Source: Embleya scabrispora DSM 41855 (GTDB lineage Bacteria; Actinomycetota; Actinomycetes; Streptomycetales; Streptomycetaceae). Taken from it: a stretch of 64,000 nucleotides of DNA. Both the position numbers and the translations under genes were made by a program. Every line of letters begins with the position of its first letter. The first letter of the stretch is position 1. A model generated the notes under the pieces. The model was not told the DNA's origin. It saw only the letters and a list, made by a program, of their open reading frames with translations, and did no database searches. This document shows, one piece after another, positions 34,836 through 43,517 of this stretch. Location of the stretch: assembly GCF_000372745.1 (NCBI RefSeq), contig NZ_KB889585.1, forward strand, positions 1-64,000, in the 5' to 3' direction.

Positions 34836-35609
34836 TCAACCGGCCGTCGCGTGCTCGGTCCACTGCCGCAACACCCGTCGGGTCGCCTCGTCCGCGCCGG
34901 GCCCGTACTTCGCGGGCGCCGTCGCGGCGATCGCGACCCGTACGTCCGTCTCCGACCGGCCCGCGCCCCGCGCGTACTCGGCCGGCAAGGCGGCCTCCAG
35001 CGCCGAGGCCAACTCGGGGTTCGCCGCGTGCGCCAAGAGCAACCCGGCCAGGTCCTCGCCCGGTAGCCCATAGCCCGCGTGCGACCAGTCCAACACCACG
35101 ACGTCCTCGTCCCGTGCGATCAGATCCACCGGCCGCAGGTCCAGGTGGCACTGCACGTATGGCAGTTCGGCGGCGCGTGTCGCCAGCGGCCCGACCAACG
35201 ACGGGGGTTCGAACAGCCAGGACGGCCCGGCCGGTCGCGGTGCGGCCTGTGCCGCGCCGAGCCGGCGGGCGAAATCGATCCACCGGGTGAGGTCCCACGT
35301 GCTCCCGGATCGCCCGCGCACATAGTCCAGCCACAGCGCCACCGACCCGTCCTCGCGCCGATCGGCACGCAGCGCCGTGGGTGCGGTCAGGCCGTAGGGG
35401 GCGTATACGCCGGCCGCGAAGCCGCTCTCGTAGGCATCGACCTCGCGGGCCCAAAAGCGCGGATTGGCGGATGACGTACCGTCCGGCGTCGCGAGCTTGA
35501 GGACCAGGTCGGCGCGACTGCCCCGGACGTGCCAGATGTCGGAGTGCGCGGACAGCGGGGCGGCGCCCAGCGGGGAACCCAGTTCGGGCGGCACGGATTC
35601 GATGCGCAC
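34836..35609 (-). CDS. APH-family aminoglycoside/choline kinase-like phosphotransferase
   Basis: A 257-residue protein from a GTG (complement 35607-35609). The catalytic loop reads CHLDLRPVDLIARDEDVVVLDWSHAGYG, matching HxDxxxxN...DxD of APH kinases, with the Asn replaced by Asp (V-D). The N-terminal lobe has VLKLATPD near the ATP-binding lysine. The family phosphorylates aminoglycosides, choline, homoserine or similar hydroxyl groups; the substrate here is unknown. The Asn-to-Asp change at the metal-binding position makes activity uncertain. Confidence 0.75.
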   Translation of the reverse strand: MRIESVPPELGSPLGAAPLSAHSDIWHVRGSRADLVLKLATPDGTSSANPRFWAREVDAYESGFAAGVYAPYGLTAPTALRADRREDGSVALWLDYVRGRSGSTWDLTRWIDFARRLGAAQAAPRPAGPSWLFEPPSLVGPLATRAAELPYVQCHLDLRPVDLIARDEDVVVLDWSHAGYGLPGEDLAGLLLAHAANPELASALEAALPAEYARGAGRSETDVRVAIAATAPAKYGPGADEATRRVLRQWTEHATAG

Positions 35610-35664
35610 CGGCGGCGGCGCGGCGGGCTCGCTCAGGATCGACTCCGGGACGGTGCGCCGGCGG

Positions 35665-35994
35665 TCAACGAAAGACCGGGGCTCGGGACGGGCGTCGGCG
35701 ACCGATGTGGTGCCGGTAGGCGTTCAGGGAGGTCGGGCGGCGGGCGTGGCGGGCGCGTCCCGATCGCACGGTGTGCCCGGCCGGACGGGGCGCGGTGGGC
35801 AGCGCGGGTACGACCGGTGCCGAGGTCGCGGCCGCGGGTCCGACCGCCGGTCTCACGGTCGAGGGAACGGGAACGGGAACGGGAACCGGGGCCGGCAGGG
35901 TCTGAGGCCCCAACATGCGGTCCTCGAGCCAGGCCAGCCCGGGTATCAACAGGAACATCACGATCAGTGCGAGCGAAGCGAGAACCAAGTACAT
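35665..35994 (-). CDS. Small single-pass membrane protein
   Basis: A 109-residue frame from ATG (complement 35992-35994) with AGGCGG six bases upstream. It opens with one strongly hydrophobic helix (YLVLASLALIVMFLLIPGLAWL), followed by a Pro/Val/Ala-rich stretch (PVPVPVPVP) and a basic His/Arg-rich tail. An upstream TTG start is possible but lacks support. The clean TM segment favours a real gene; I recognise no family. The gap 35995-36213 to the HAD gene shows only promoter-like spacing and no gene. Confidence 0.5.
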   Translation of the reverse strand: MYLVLASLALIVMFLLIPGLAWLEDRMLGPQTLPAPVPVPVPVPSTVRPAVGPAAATSAPVVPALPTAPRPAGHTVRSGRARHARRPTSLNAYRHHIGRRRPSRAPVFR

Positions 35995-36213
35995 GAGTTG
36001 CCGCCTGGGGGTGAGCGCGTCCGGGCCGTAGTGAGCCCCTAGCCGGTAGGGATCGGCGCAAACGTGACGGTTAGGCAACGGGCGCGTTGACCCGGGTCCG
36101 GAGACGACCGCTTTCCGTCGATATCCGAGCTGGGTGGGTGACTGATCAGCGCGATGTGATCACCCGGCGGGAATGCCTCGACGTCGCGTCGCCGCGCCTG
36201 ACAGCCTGGCGGC

Positions 36214-36897
36214 ATGGCGAACGACGGCACGACGCTCGACTGCGACGCGATTTTGTTCGATCTCGACGGCGTGCTGGTGGACTCCCATCCCCTGATCGAA
36301 CGCATCCTGCGGATGTGGGCGCTCGACCGCGGCGTGGACCCGGACGCGGCCGTCGCCGCTTCCTACGGGCGGCGGGACATCGACCTGGTGCGCGTGGTCG
36401 CCCCCACGCTGGACGCCGAGGTCGAGGCCGCGTGGATCGTCGAGCACGAGGAACGGGACTTCACCGGCATCTGCCCGATGCCCGGCGCGGCCGCTCTGCT
36501 GGCCGCGCTGCCCGCGGCGCGCTGGGCCGTCGTGACGTCCGGCACCCGCCGGGTGGCCAGTGGCCGATTGCGCGCGGCGGAGTTGCCCGAACCGGTGTAC
36601 ATGATCACCGCGGAGGACGTCACCGAGGGCAAGCCGGCCCCCGAGGGCTACCTGCGCGCGGCCGATCTGCTGGGGGTGCGGCCGGATCGTTGCCTGGTCG
36701 TGGAGGACGCGGAGAGCGGTGTACGTGCCGCCGAGGCGGCCGGCATGCGCTGCCTGGGCATCGGCGCGGCCTTGGCCGAGGGCAGGGCGGGCGCCGCGCT
36801 GGACGCCTGGGCAGCGGATCTGCGACCGGTCGATCCCGAACTGGTCACCGCCGGACATGTCCGGCTGAACATTCACCCGAATGGGTCAAACCAGTAG
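36214..36897 (+). CDS. HAD-superfamily phosphatase (beta-phosphoglucomutase/sugar-phosphatase type)
   Basis: A 227-residue HAD-IA hydrolase. Motif I is FDLDGVLVDS with both catalytic aspartates, motif II is VTSGT, motif III is GKPAPEGY and motif IV is VVEDAESG. The cap region of about 65 residues after motif I fits small sugar-phosphate or 2-deoxyglucose-6-phosphate type phosphatases. The ATG at 36214 lacks a strong ribosome site. It is followed 91 bp later by an L,D-transpeptidase gene. The precise substrate is unknown. Confidence 0.82.
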   Translation: MANDGTTLDCDAILFDLDGVLVDSHPLIERILRMWALDRGVDPDAAVAASYGRRDIDLVRVVAPTLDAEVEAAWIVEHEERDFTGICPMPGAAALLAALPAARWAVVTSGTRRVASGRLRAAELPEPVYMITAEDVTEGKPAPEGYLRAADLLGVRPDRCLVVEDAESGVRAAEAAGMRCLGIGAALAEGRAGAALDAWAADLRPVDPELVTAGHVRLNIHPNGSNQ

Positions 36898-36988
36898 CGC
36901 AACCTCTCGCGGTCCATCGGCGTCTACAAGGGTGCACGACTCGGGGAACACTCCACATTTGGGTTTGGGTCGGGAGAGGCACCACTCG

Positions 36989-37693
36989 ATGAAGAACACT
37001 CGCATATCCCTCGCGGTCACCGTGACCGCGATCCTGGCCTTGTCGGCCTGCAACTCCGGCTCGTCGAGTGACTCGACCGCGAAGGCGGGTGCGCAGTCGC
37101 CGCTGCCCGCCACCTCCTCGTCCGCACCGGTGACGCCGGCGCCCGAGAGCACCGCGCCGACCTCCGCCGCACCCACGACCGGTGCGCCGACCAGTGCCGC
37201 ACCCACGTCCGCCAAGCCCAGCACGAGCAAGCCCGCCACGAGCAAGCCCGCGACCAAGCCGCCGACCAGCAAGCCGCCGACCACCAAGGCCAAGCCCCCG
37301 GCCGCACAGGCCGGGCTGGACGAGCGGTGCCTGACCGGCCGGGCGATCTGCATCGACAAGCGCACCGACCGGCTCACCTGGGTGATCGACGGCAAGGCCC
37401 AGTACTCGACGGACGTGCGCTTCGGCTCGGCCGAGACGCCGACCCGCGAGGGCGCGTTCAGCATCAACTTCAAGAGCCGCGACCACGTGTCGACGCTGTA
37501 CCACACGCCGATGCCGTTCGCGATGTTCTTCTCCGGCGGCCAAGCCGTGCACTACTCGGCCGACTTCGCCGCCCACGGCTACAACGGCGCCTCGCACGGC
37601 TGTGTGAACGTCCGGGACAAGGGCCTGGTGCAGCGGCTCTTCAACGAAACCCGCGTCGGCGACAAGGTGATCGTCTACCGCTCGGCCAAGTAG
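36989..37693 (+). CDS. L,D-transpeptidase lipoprotein (YkuD domain)
   Basis: A 234-residue exported enzyme. The ATG at 36989 has GGGAGAGG upstream. The signal peptide ends in LSAC (lipobox). A Ser/Thr/Pro/Ala/Lys linker (about 25-110) contains repeats of TSKPATSKPAT type, probably spanning the wall. The catalytic domain has HGYNGASHGCVNV with catalytic Cys205, the L,D-transpeptidase signature. It makes or remodels 3-3 peptidoglycan crosslinks. At about 120 residues, the YkuD domain is near the minimal size. Confidence 0.9.
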   Translation: MKNTRISLAVTVTAILALSACNSGSSSDSTAKAGAQSPLPATSSSAPVTPAPESTAPTSAAPTTGAPTSAAPTSAKPSTSKPATSKPATKPPTSKPPTTKAKPPAAQAGLDERCLTGRAICIDKRTDRLTWVIDGKAQYSTDVRFGSAETPTREGAFSINFKSRDHVSTLYHTPMPFAMFFSGGQAVHYSADFAAHGYNGASHGCVNVRDKGLVQRLFNETRVGDKVIVYRSAK

Positions 37694-37723
37694 CCCCGAG
37701 GATCTCGACGACCCCGAGGATCG

Positions 37724-37756
37724 GCCACCGCCCGGCCACGACGACCGAGCGGTGGC
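37724..37756. terminator. Bidirectional hairpin between transpeptidase and TerD genes
   Basis: Arms GCCACCGC (37724-37731) and GCGGTGGC (37749-37756) are perfectly complementary and lie between two convergent genes. A direct repeat CCCCGAGGATC occurs just before, at 37694-37722. Confidence 0.45.
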
Positions 37757-37772
37757 GACCCGCCGGCTGCGA

Positions 37773-39038
37773 TCAGCGCTCGCGCGGCGCGCGCACCGTC
37801 TTGAACTCCGCCGGGCCCGCGCCCATTTCGAACGTGCCGTCCGAGTAGAGCATCGGGCGGCGCTCCTGCATCAGCTTCGAGTACTTCTCCACGTGCTGGA
37901 TCGAGACGCCGTCCGGGTCGGTGAAGTCGACCAGCGCGATCGCCACCCAGAACACCGCGCGCTTGTTGTTGAACAGCGGCACATTCACGGTGGAGCCCTG
38001 GCCGTCGGTGACCTCGGCGTGCGCGCCGTAGGACTTGAAGCTGCCGAAGCCGTTCTCGACCGCGCTGTACGCGCAGATCAGCACGTAACCCTGCTCGTCG
38101 GGCCGGGTGATCCGGACCGTCTCACGGCCGGGGACGCGCGAATCGCCGTCCAGTTGGATGTAGGGCGCGGCGGTCAGGCTGCCGAGTTCGCGGTAGTAGA
38201 TCACCCCGTCCCCGCCGCCCTTCTTCGCGCCCACCTCGGACCTGGGCACGAACAGCGCGTACAGGTCCAGGTCGGCGCCGGTCTTGCGGCGCGCGTCGTC
38301 GCCGCCGTCCCAGACGAGGGAGGCGGTGACGGTGACCGAGCGGTCGCCCTTGTCCATGTTGATCGTCGCCCGGCCGCCCTTGGCCAGATCGACCCGGCCG
38401 AGCGGCTCCTTGGCCATCGAGATCGGCGCGGGGGCGGCCGGCGCCGGCGCCGCGGCGGGCTCCTTGACCATCACGTGCGCGGGTGCGGCGGGCGCGGGGA
38501 CCGGCTCCGGATCCGGCTCGTCCTCGACCGAGATGCCGAAGTCGGTGGCCAACCCGGCCAGGCCGCTGGCGTAGCCCTGACCGACCGCACGCACCTTCCA
38601 CGCGTCGCCGCGCCGGTACAGCTCGACCAGGACCGCGACCGTCTCGCCGCCGGCGAACGCGTCCGGCGTGTAGCCGATCCGCGCGTCCCCGGACACGGTG
38701 ACCGCGCCCAGGCCCGGCACCTGGCCCAGGGTCATCCCGGGGCGGTCCGCGTCCGAGCTCACCACGACCACCACACGTGCGATCTCGGCGGGCAGCTTGG
38801 CCAGTTCGACACTGACGTGGGTGGTGCCCGACGGGCCGGCAGCCGTGCGCACCGCGCCGTCGCCGCCGACGGGATTGTTGAAGAAGACCAGGTCCTCGTC
38901 GGTGCGCACCTTGTGCGCGTCGGTCAGCAGTACTGCGGACACGTCCACGACGTCGGTCGAGCCCCACCCGATCGAGACCTCGGCGCGGTCGCCGGTCAGG
39001 GGCGCGTTGGCGCCGGTGGGCAGCGTGACGTCGGACAT
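37773..39038 (-). CDS. Tandem TerD-domain protein (tellurite resistance/stress family)
   Basis: A 421-residue protein from ATG (complement 39036-39038) with GGGAGGG upstream. The N-terminal TerD domain (about 1-185) includes VDVSAVLLTDAHKVR and DLVFFNNPVGGDGAV, with the calcium-binding acidic clusters typical of TerD. A Pro/Ala linker leads to a second domain (about 225-421), in which KTGADLDLYALFV and GDSRVPGRETVRI show the same fold. TerD proteins bind calcium and are linked to tellurite, phage and membrane stress. Neither a TerC-type membrane protein nor a full ter operon is in the window. Confidence 0.85.
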   Translation of the reverse strand: MSDVTLPTGANAPLTGDRAEVSIGWGSTDVVDVSAVLLTDAHKVRTDEDLVFFNNPVGGDGAVRTAAGPSGTTHVSVELAKLPAEIARVVVVVSSDADRPGMTLGQVPGLGAVTVSGDARIGYTPDAFAGGETVAVLVELYRRGDAWKVRAVGQGYASGLAGLATDFGISVEDEPDPEPVPAPAAPAHVMVKEPAAAPAPAAPAPISMAKEPLGRVDLAKGGRATINMDKGDRSVTVTASLVWDGGDDARRKTGADLDLYALFVPRSEVGAKKGGGDGVIYYRELGSLTAAPYIQLDGDSRVPGRETVRITRPDEQGYVLICAYSAVENGFGSFKSYGAHAEVTDGQGSTVNVPLFNNKRAVFWVAIALVDFTDPDGVSIQHVEKYSKLMQERRPMLYSDGTFEMGAGPAEFKTVRAPRER

Positions 39039-39179
39039 GGAGGGCCCTCCCGCGTTGGACAAAGGCGCCGTTTCGCGCCCTGATCAAGGGAACGACCCTC
39101 CCACCGACGACGTTCCGCAAACCGGGAACTTTCCCCAAGCAGGGGTAAAGCCCCAGGTGGAACGTCACTCGGGCGCGAC

Positions 39180-40103
39180 TCAGCCTCCGGACACCACCCT
39201 GTCGAACAACTTCCTGGCCTCGGCGAAGAACGCGGGAGCGTCCCGGGGGCCGGTACAGAACACCTGAATGGGCAGGTGCACGGCCGTCGCACCGGCGGCG
39301 ATCACCTCGCTCGCGCCGGCCATCGTGCGAGCCAGGTCGAATCGCCCGGCGTCGTCCTTGATCATCGGCAGCGGACCCTGCACGCGCAGCGCTCGCGGGT
39401 CGCGACCGGCCGCGGCGAGCGCCTCGCGGATGCGGACCACATCCCGGCCCATGTCGGCGGTGGACAGGCCCATGATCGGAATCCAGCCGTCGCCGCTGCG
39501 TACGATCCGGTCCAGATTGCGCTTGTTCAGCGTGCCGCCGATCCACAGCGGCACGCCACCCGCCTGTACGGGCTGCGGTGCGCAGTAGACGTCGGTGAAG
39601 TTCACCGTCTCGGACGCGAAGGACGCGGGCAGGTTCGTCCACAGCGCCTTGCACGCGGCCAGCGTGTCGGTCAGCAGTCGCCCACGCGCGTCCCAGTCGA
39701 GCCCGGCCGCGTCGTACTCCTCGCGCTGCCACCCCGTGGCCACGCCCAACTCCAACCGTCCACGCGAGATCTGATCCAGGGTGGCCGCGGTCTTCGCGAG
39801 CAGAGTGGCGCTGCGCAGCGGGGCGACCAGGATGCCGGTGGCCAGGCGCACGTTCGAGGTGACGGCGGCGATCGCGGCGAGCAGGGTGAGCGGCTCGGGC
39901 CAGGCCGCCTCGGGCGGCGTGGGGAAGCGGCCCCACGTGTAGTTCTGCGTGTTGGGGCCCATCACCACGTGGTCGACCAGGACGATCCGGTCGATTCCCG
40001 CGTCGTCGGCGGCCCGGCCGACGTCCACGAAGCCGCGCCAGTCTCCGGCGGGCCAGGCGCCGAAGTTGGGCAGGCCGATGGAAAGTTGCACGTCCGTGGT
40101 CAT
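39180..40103 (-). CDS. LLM-class F420/flavin-dependent oxidoreductase
   Basis: A 307-residue luciferase-like monooxygenase-fold protein from ATG (complement 40101-40103) with GGAG upstream. It shows the family features: DAGIDRIVLVDHVVMGPN, the RLATGILVAPLRSATLLAKTAATLD core, SRGRLELGVATGW, and VPLWIGG. In actinomycetes many such enzymes use F420. It lies on the same strand as the SDR gene upstream (104-bp gap with GGTCGGGGTCGAAGT-type short repeats), and both may be controlled by the MarR operator at 41118. The substrate is unknown. Confidence 0.83.
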   Translation of the reverse strand: MTTDVQLSIGLPNFGAWPAGDWRGFVDVGRAADDAGIDRIVLVDHVVMGPNTQNYTWGRFPTPPEAAWPEPLTLLAAIAAVTSNVRLATGILVAPLRSATLLAKTAATLDQISRGRLELGVATGWQREEYDAAGLDWDARGRLLTDTLAACKALWTNLPASFASETVNFTDVYCAPQPVQAGGVPLWIGGTLNKRNLDRIVRSGDGWIPIMGLSTADMGRDVVRIREALAAAGRDPRALRVQGPLPMIKDDAGRFDLARTMAGASEVIAAGATAVHLPIQVFCTGPRDAPAFFAEARKLFDRVVSGG

Positions 40104-40207
40104 CCGGATGCTCCGTCGCGTCGAGGTCGGGTCGAGATGGGGTCGGGGTCGAAGTCGGGGTCGGTTCGAGGTGGGGCGGGGACAACGGACCGGCAGGCCG
40201 CCGGGGT

Positions 40208-41059
40208 TCAGCGCGACCCGGCGTACGGATCACGCCCGGCCGTCGCCGCGTCGATCACCGCGTCGCCGAGCGCGGCCCGGGCGTACTTCTCGAAGGACGG
40301 TGCCCGACGCAGCTCGTTGCCGCCGTCCACGGCCAGGCTCTGGCCGGTGGTCCAGGACGATTCGGGGCCGGCCAGGTGGCGGACCGCTTCGGCGATGTCC
40401 TCGGGCAGGCCGGTGCGGCCCAGCGGCTTGTTCGCCAGGAAGCGCGCGATCATCTCCTCGTCACGGAAGATCCGGGCCTCCTCGTGCGAGCGCACCAGGC
40501 CGGGACGGACCGCGTTGACCCGGACACCGGCCGCGCCCAGCTCGTCCGCGGCGGCCCGGACCAGCGCTTCCAGGCCCGCCTTCCCGGCCGCGTAGCCGCT
40601 CAGGAACGGCATGGTCAGCTTGGCCGCGGTCGAGGACACGCACACGATCGCGCCGCCGCCGCGCGCGGCGATCACGGGGGCGGCGTACTTGATCGCCAGG
40701 AACGCGCTGTGCGTGTTGCGGTGCAGGTCGGCCAGGAACGTCTCGTCGTCCATGGCCAGGATCGGTGCGGTGCTTCCGCCGCCCACGGTGGCCACGCAGA
40801 CGGCGAGCTCGGGGCCCGCCGCGCGGACCGCGGCACGGATTCCGTCGGTGGTGCAGGCGTCCGCCGCGACGACGCGCACCTCGGTGCCGGCCGGGGCCCG
40901 CGCGCGCAGCCGTTCGGCCGTCGCGGCGAGCGCGTCGGCCCGCCGGGCGGTCAGCGTGACCGAGCAGCCGTCGCGCAGCAGTCGGGCCGCGCACGCGGAG
41001 CCGATGCCGCCGCTGCCACCGGTGACCAGGGCCATCCGGCCGGCCAGGATTGCGGGCAT
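40208..41059 (-). CDS. Short-chain dehydrogenase/reductase
   Basis: A 283-residue classical SDR. The cofactor motif TGGSGGIG is at 13-20 and the catalytic YxxxK at Y156/K160 (SGYAAGKAGLEAL), with serine in VSSTAAK. An arginine a few residues after the second strand (TARRAD) favours NADP(H). It starts with ATG (complement 41057-41059) preceded by GGGAGGAAC and diverges from a marR gene over a palindromic operator, a typical self-contained regulated pair. Confidence 0.88.
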   Translation of the reverse strand: MPAILAGRMALVTGGSGGIGSACAARLLRDGCSVTLTARRADALAATAERLRARAPAGTEVRVVAADACTTDGIRAAVRAAGPELAVCVATVGGGSTAPILAMDDETFLADLHRNTHSAFLAIKYAAPVIAARGGGAIVCVSSTAAKLTMPFLSGYAAGKAGLEALVRAAADELGAAGVRVNAVRPGLVRSHEEARIFRDEEMIARFLANKPLGRTGLPEDIAEAVRHLAGPESSWTTGQSLAVDGGNELRRAPSFEKYARAALGDAVIDAATAGRDPYAGSR

Positions 41060-41117
41060 GGGCGGGTTCCTCCCGAGGCGACCAGGGGAACTGACGGCAT
41101 GTCAGCTCCGGGCCGAC

Positions 41118-41146
41118 GTTACACCTCGAATCATTCGAGCTGTAAC
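41118..41146. promoter_or_regulatory. Palindromic operator between SDR and marR genes
   Basis: A 29-bp near-perfect palindrome with arms GTTACA and CTCGAAT on the left, exactly matched by ATTCGAG and TGTAAC on the right, separated by single unpaired bases. It lies in the 109-bp divergent gap and overlaps the likely -35 region of marR. MarR proteins normally bind such sites as dimers, so autoregulation and control of the SDR gene are inferred. Confidence 0.75.
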
Positions 41147-41162
41147 GAAGTTCGGCTAGAGT
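41134..41162 (+). promoter_or_regulatory. Candidate marR promoter overlapping the operator
   Basis: TAGAGT (41157-41162) is a good -10, six bases before ATG 41169, with TTCGAG (41134-41139) 17 bp upstream as a weak -35 inside the palindrome. The short distance to the start codon suggests a leaderless message. Confidence 0.5.
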
Positions 41163-41168
41163 GTGGCC

Positions 41169-41585
41169 ATGACCACGGGGGAAGCCGAGCTGCCGGGACT
41201 GACCGCGCTGCTCTACGCGGCCACCGCGCGGCTGGACGCGCACTTCGCCGCGTGCGCGGGCTCGGTCGGCCTGACCGCGTCCCAGGCGAACGCGGTGCAC
41301 GAACTCGCCGAGCCGCTGGGCATGCGCGAGCTGGGCCGGCGGATGTGCTGCGAACCGCCCAACGTGACGTTCGTGGTGGACCGCCTGGCGGAGCGCGGCC
41401 TGGTCGAGCGCCGACCGCACCCCGGGGACCGCCGGGCGAAGCTGATCGCGCTCACCCCGGCCGGCGCCGAATTGCGTGCGCGCCTGTTCGCCGCGCTCGC
41501 CGGTGATCCACCGCTGACCGGCCTGCCGGACGCCGACCGGCGCGCGCTGCGCGTACTGCTCGACCGTGCGCTGCGCACGGGCTGA
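41169..41585 (+). CDS. MarR-family transcriptional regulator
   Basis: A 138-residue winged-helix repressor. The DNA-binding segment reads MRELGRRMCCEPPNVTFVVDRL, followed by the wing VERRPHPGDRRAKLIALTPAG, the classic MarR pattern. The first helix (GLTALLYAATARLDAHF) forms the dimer interface. The ATG at 41169 is preferred, with GTG 41163 possible. It is divergent from the SDR gene and followed 102 bp later by an LLM monooxygenase, both plausible targets. Its ligand is unknown. Confidence 0.88.
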   Translation: MTTGEAELPGLTALLYAATARLDAHFAACAGSVGLTASQANAVHELAEPLGMRELGRRMCCEPPNVTFVVDRLAERGLVERRPHPGDRRAKLIALTPAGAELRARLFAALAGDPPLTGLPDADRRALRVLLDRALRTG

Positions 41586-41687
41586 CCGGACCGGCCCTGG
41601 TTCTCCTCGACGCGCGCCACTAACCTGACGCCCCATCAGAGAGTGCGGCGCCGCTCATCCCGGCGACGCCGGGGACAGGAGAACGGC

Positions 41688-42668
41688 ATGGCTGTGTTCG
41701 CGCTGCGTTTCGACTTCCGCAATCCGGCTTTCGCCGGGACGAGCATGGGGGAGCGCTACGCGGCGGCACTCGACATGGTCGAATGGGCCGATCGGCGCGG
41801 GTTCTTCATGGTTACGCTGTCCGAGCACCACGGCTTCGCCGACGGCTACCTGCCCGCCCCGCTCCAGTTCGCCGCCGCGATCACCGCGCGGAGCCGGAAC
41901 ATGGGCGTGACCATCGCGGCGATACCCGCGCCGCTGCACGATCCGCTGCACCTGGCCGAGGAACTCGCGGTGCTCGACCTGCTCAGCCAGGGCCGGGTCA
42001 ACGTCGTGCTCACCAACGGCTACGTCGAGAGCGAATTCGCGATGTACGACGTGCCGATGCGCGAGCGGGTCAAGCGCACCGTGGAGACCGTCGAGACGCT
42101 GCGCAAGGCGTGGACGGGCGAGGAGTTCGAGTTTCGCGGCCGGACCGTGCGGGTGACCCCGGAGCCGTTCCAAAAGGGTGGTCCGCCGATCATCCTCGGC
42201 GGCAGCGTCGAGGCCGCGGCGCGCCGCGCGGCGCGTATCGCCGACGGGTTCATGCCGTCGAACCCGGCGATCTGGGAGTTCTACCGGGACGAGAAGGTCA
42301 AGCTGGGCGAAGAGGACCCGGGCCCCTACTTCGGCGGCGACACCGGCTTCTTCCACCTCTCGAACGACCCCGACCGGGACTGGGACAAGATCGCGCCGCA
42401 CGCGCTGCACGAGGTCAACGCCTACGGCGAGACGATGGCCGCGGCGGGCACCTCGGGCGTGGGCGGCTACGCGAGCGTCGCCGACGCCGACGCGCTGCGC
42501 GCGGGCGGGCAGTACCGGGTGATCACCCCGCAGACCCTGGTGGCCGAGCTCAAGGCGCAGGGCGACGCGGCGTTCGCGATCCTGCACCCGATGATGGGCG
42601 GCATCCCGCCGGAGCTGGCATGGGAGAGCCTGCGCCTGTTCGAGAACGAGGTGCTGCCCAACCTGTAG
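41688..42668 (+). CDS. LLM-class flavin-dependent monooxygenase
   Basis: A 326-residue bacterial-luciferase-like protein. The ATG at 41688 is preceded by ACAGGAGAACGGC. Core family segments are GFFMVTLSEHHGFADGYLP, LSQGRVNVVLTNGYVESEF, and PPIILGGSVEAAARRAARIADGF. This subgroup is closer to luciferase alpha-like alkanal monooxygenases than to the LLM enzyme at 39180-40103. It may belong to the same regulon as the neighbouring MarR. The substrate is unknown. Confidence 0.83.
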   Translation: MAVFALRFDFRNPAFAGTSMGERYAAALDMVEWADRRGFFMVTLSEHHGFADGYLPAPLQFAAAITARSRNMGVTIAAIPAPLHDPLHLAEELAVLDLLSQGRVNVVLTNGYVESEFAMYDVPMRERVKRTVETVETLRKAWTGEEFEFRGRTVRVTPEPFQKGGPPIILGGSVEAAARRAARIADGFMPSNPAIWEFYRDEKVKLGEEDPGPYFGGDTGFFHLSNDPDRDWDKIAPHALHEVNAYGETMAAAGTSGVGGYASVADADALRAGGQYRVITPQTLVAELKAQGDAAFAILHPMMGGIPPELAWESLRLFENEVLPNL

Positions 42669-42713
42669 CGCCGAGGTGGTGGCGCGCATCGCGGGCGAGG
42701 GCCGCTCCCGCGG

Positions 42714-43475
42714 TCACCGGTGCGGTGCGCCCGCCACGAAGTCCTTGGTGTGGTCCCACCATGTGCGCCGGTCGGGCGGGAAGCGGCGCAGCGAGCGGGC
42801 CAGCTTGGTATCCGCGTGCGGCGAGGTGCGCCCGGGGCCCTCCTTGTACCGCCAGCGCGCCCACGGCGACTCGGGCTTGGCGATGCGCATCGCCGACACC
42901 ATCGCGACGAACGGTACGAACACGCCGATCAGCCCGGTGGCGACCTTGCCCTTGGCCAACGCGCACAGTGCGAAGGCCAGGTTGAAGGCGACCACCGTCG
43001 CGGCCACCGGCTTGCTGTCGCCGTCACCGAGGCCGAGCGGGTTGGCGCCGACGAACAGCAGCAGCCCCATCGCGGCGGTGATCAGCACCGCGTCCACCGA
43101 CTTGCGGCCGTCCGCCGCCCAGTACACGTCGTCCAGGTGCACGAGCAGCGCGAACTCGTCCAGCGTCAGGGCGGCGCCCATCCCGAAGAACCCGGCGAGC
43201 ACCTGGCGCAGCGCGCCGCCCGGTTCGTAGGCGAACTCCAGCGCGCCCGCGATCAGCATCAGGAAGATCCCGTACACCTGGTGGTGCACGTGCACCTTGC
43301 CCACCACCATGTTGCGGAACGGGCCCTTGCCCGCCCGGATCAGTCGGGTGATCAGGCGGGTCACCGCGAACGTGAGGATGAATGCGACGAGCATCCAGCC
43401 GACGCCGTGTGGCCCGGGCTCGGCGTCGCCCGCCAGCCGCGTCGCCGTGGTCGAGATCCAGCCCTGGTGGTGCAC
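42714..43475 (-). CDS. Polytopic integral membrane protein of unknown function
   Basis: A 253-residue protein from GTG (complement 43473-43475) with GGGAC upstream; a longer start at ATG 43542 is possible but would overlap a small plus-strand ORF. About six hydrophobic segments are visible. A conserved-looking histidine cluster (KVHVHHQVYGIF) follows the first helix, and LTLDEFALLVHLDDVYW carries several acidic residues near a membrane boundary. Metal binding is possible but unproven. The C-terminal 60 residues are polar and cytoplasmic. I recognise no named family with certainty. Confidence 0.7.
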   Translation of the reverse strand: MHHQGWISTTATRLAGDAEPGPHGVGWMLVAFILTFAVTRLITRLIRAGKGPFRNMVVGKVHVHHQVYGIFLMLIAGALEFAYEPGGALRQVLAGFFGMGAALTLDEFALLVHLDDVYWAADGRKSVDAVLITAAMGLLLFVGANPLGLGDGDSKPVAATVVAFNLAFALCALAKGKVATGLIGVFVPFVAMVSAMRIAKPESPWARWRYKEGPGRTSPHADTKLARSLRRFPPDRRTWWDHTKDFVAGAPHR

Positions 43476-43517
43476 AAACCGTCCCTGCTCGCGATTCCCG
43501 TGTGAGGAGGATTGTCC

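Noticed and set aside
36039-36078. A longer start (TTG) for the small membrane protein at 35665-35994
   Set aside because: It has no ribosome site and would add an unlikely polar leader before the membrane helix; ATG 35994 has AGGCGG at good spacing.
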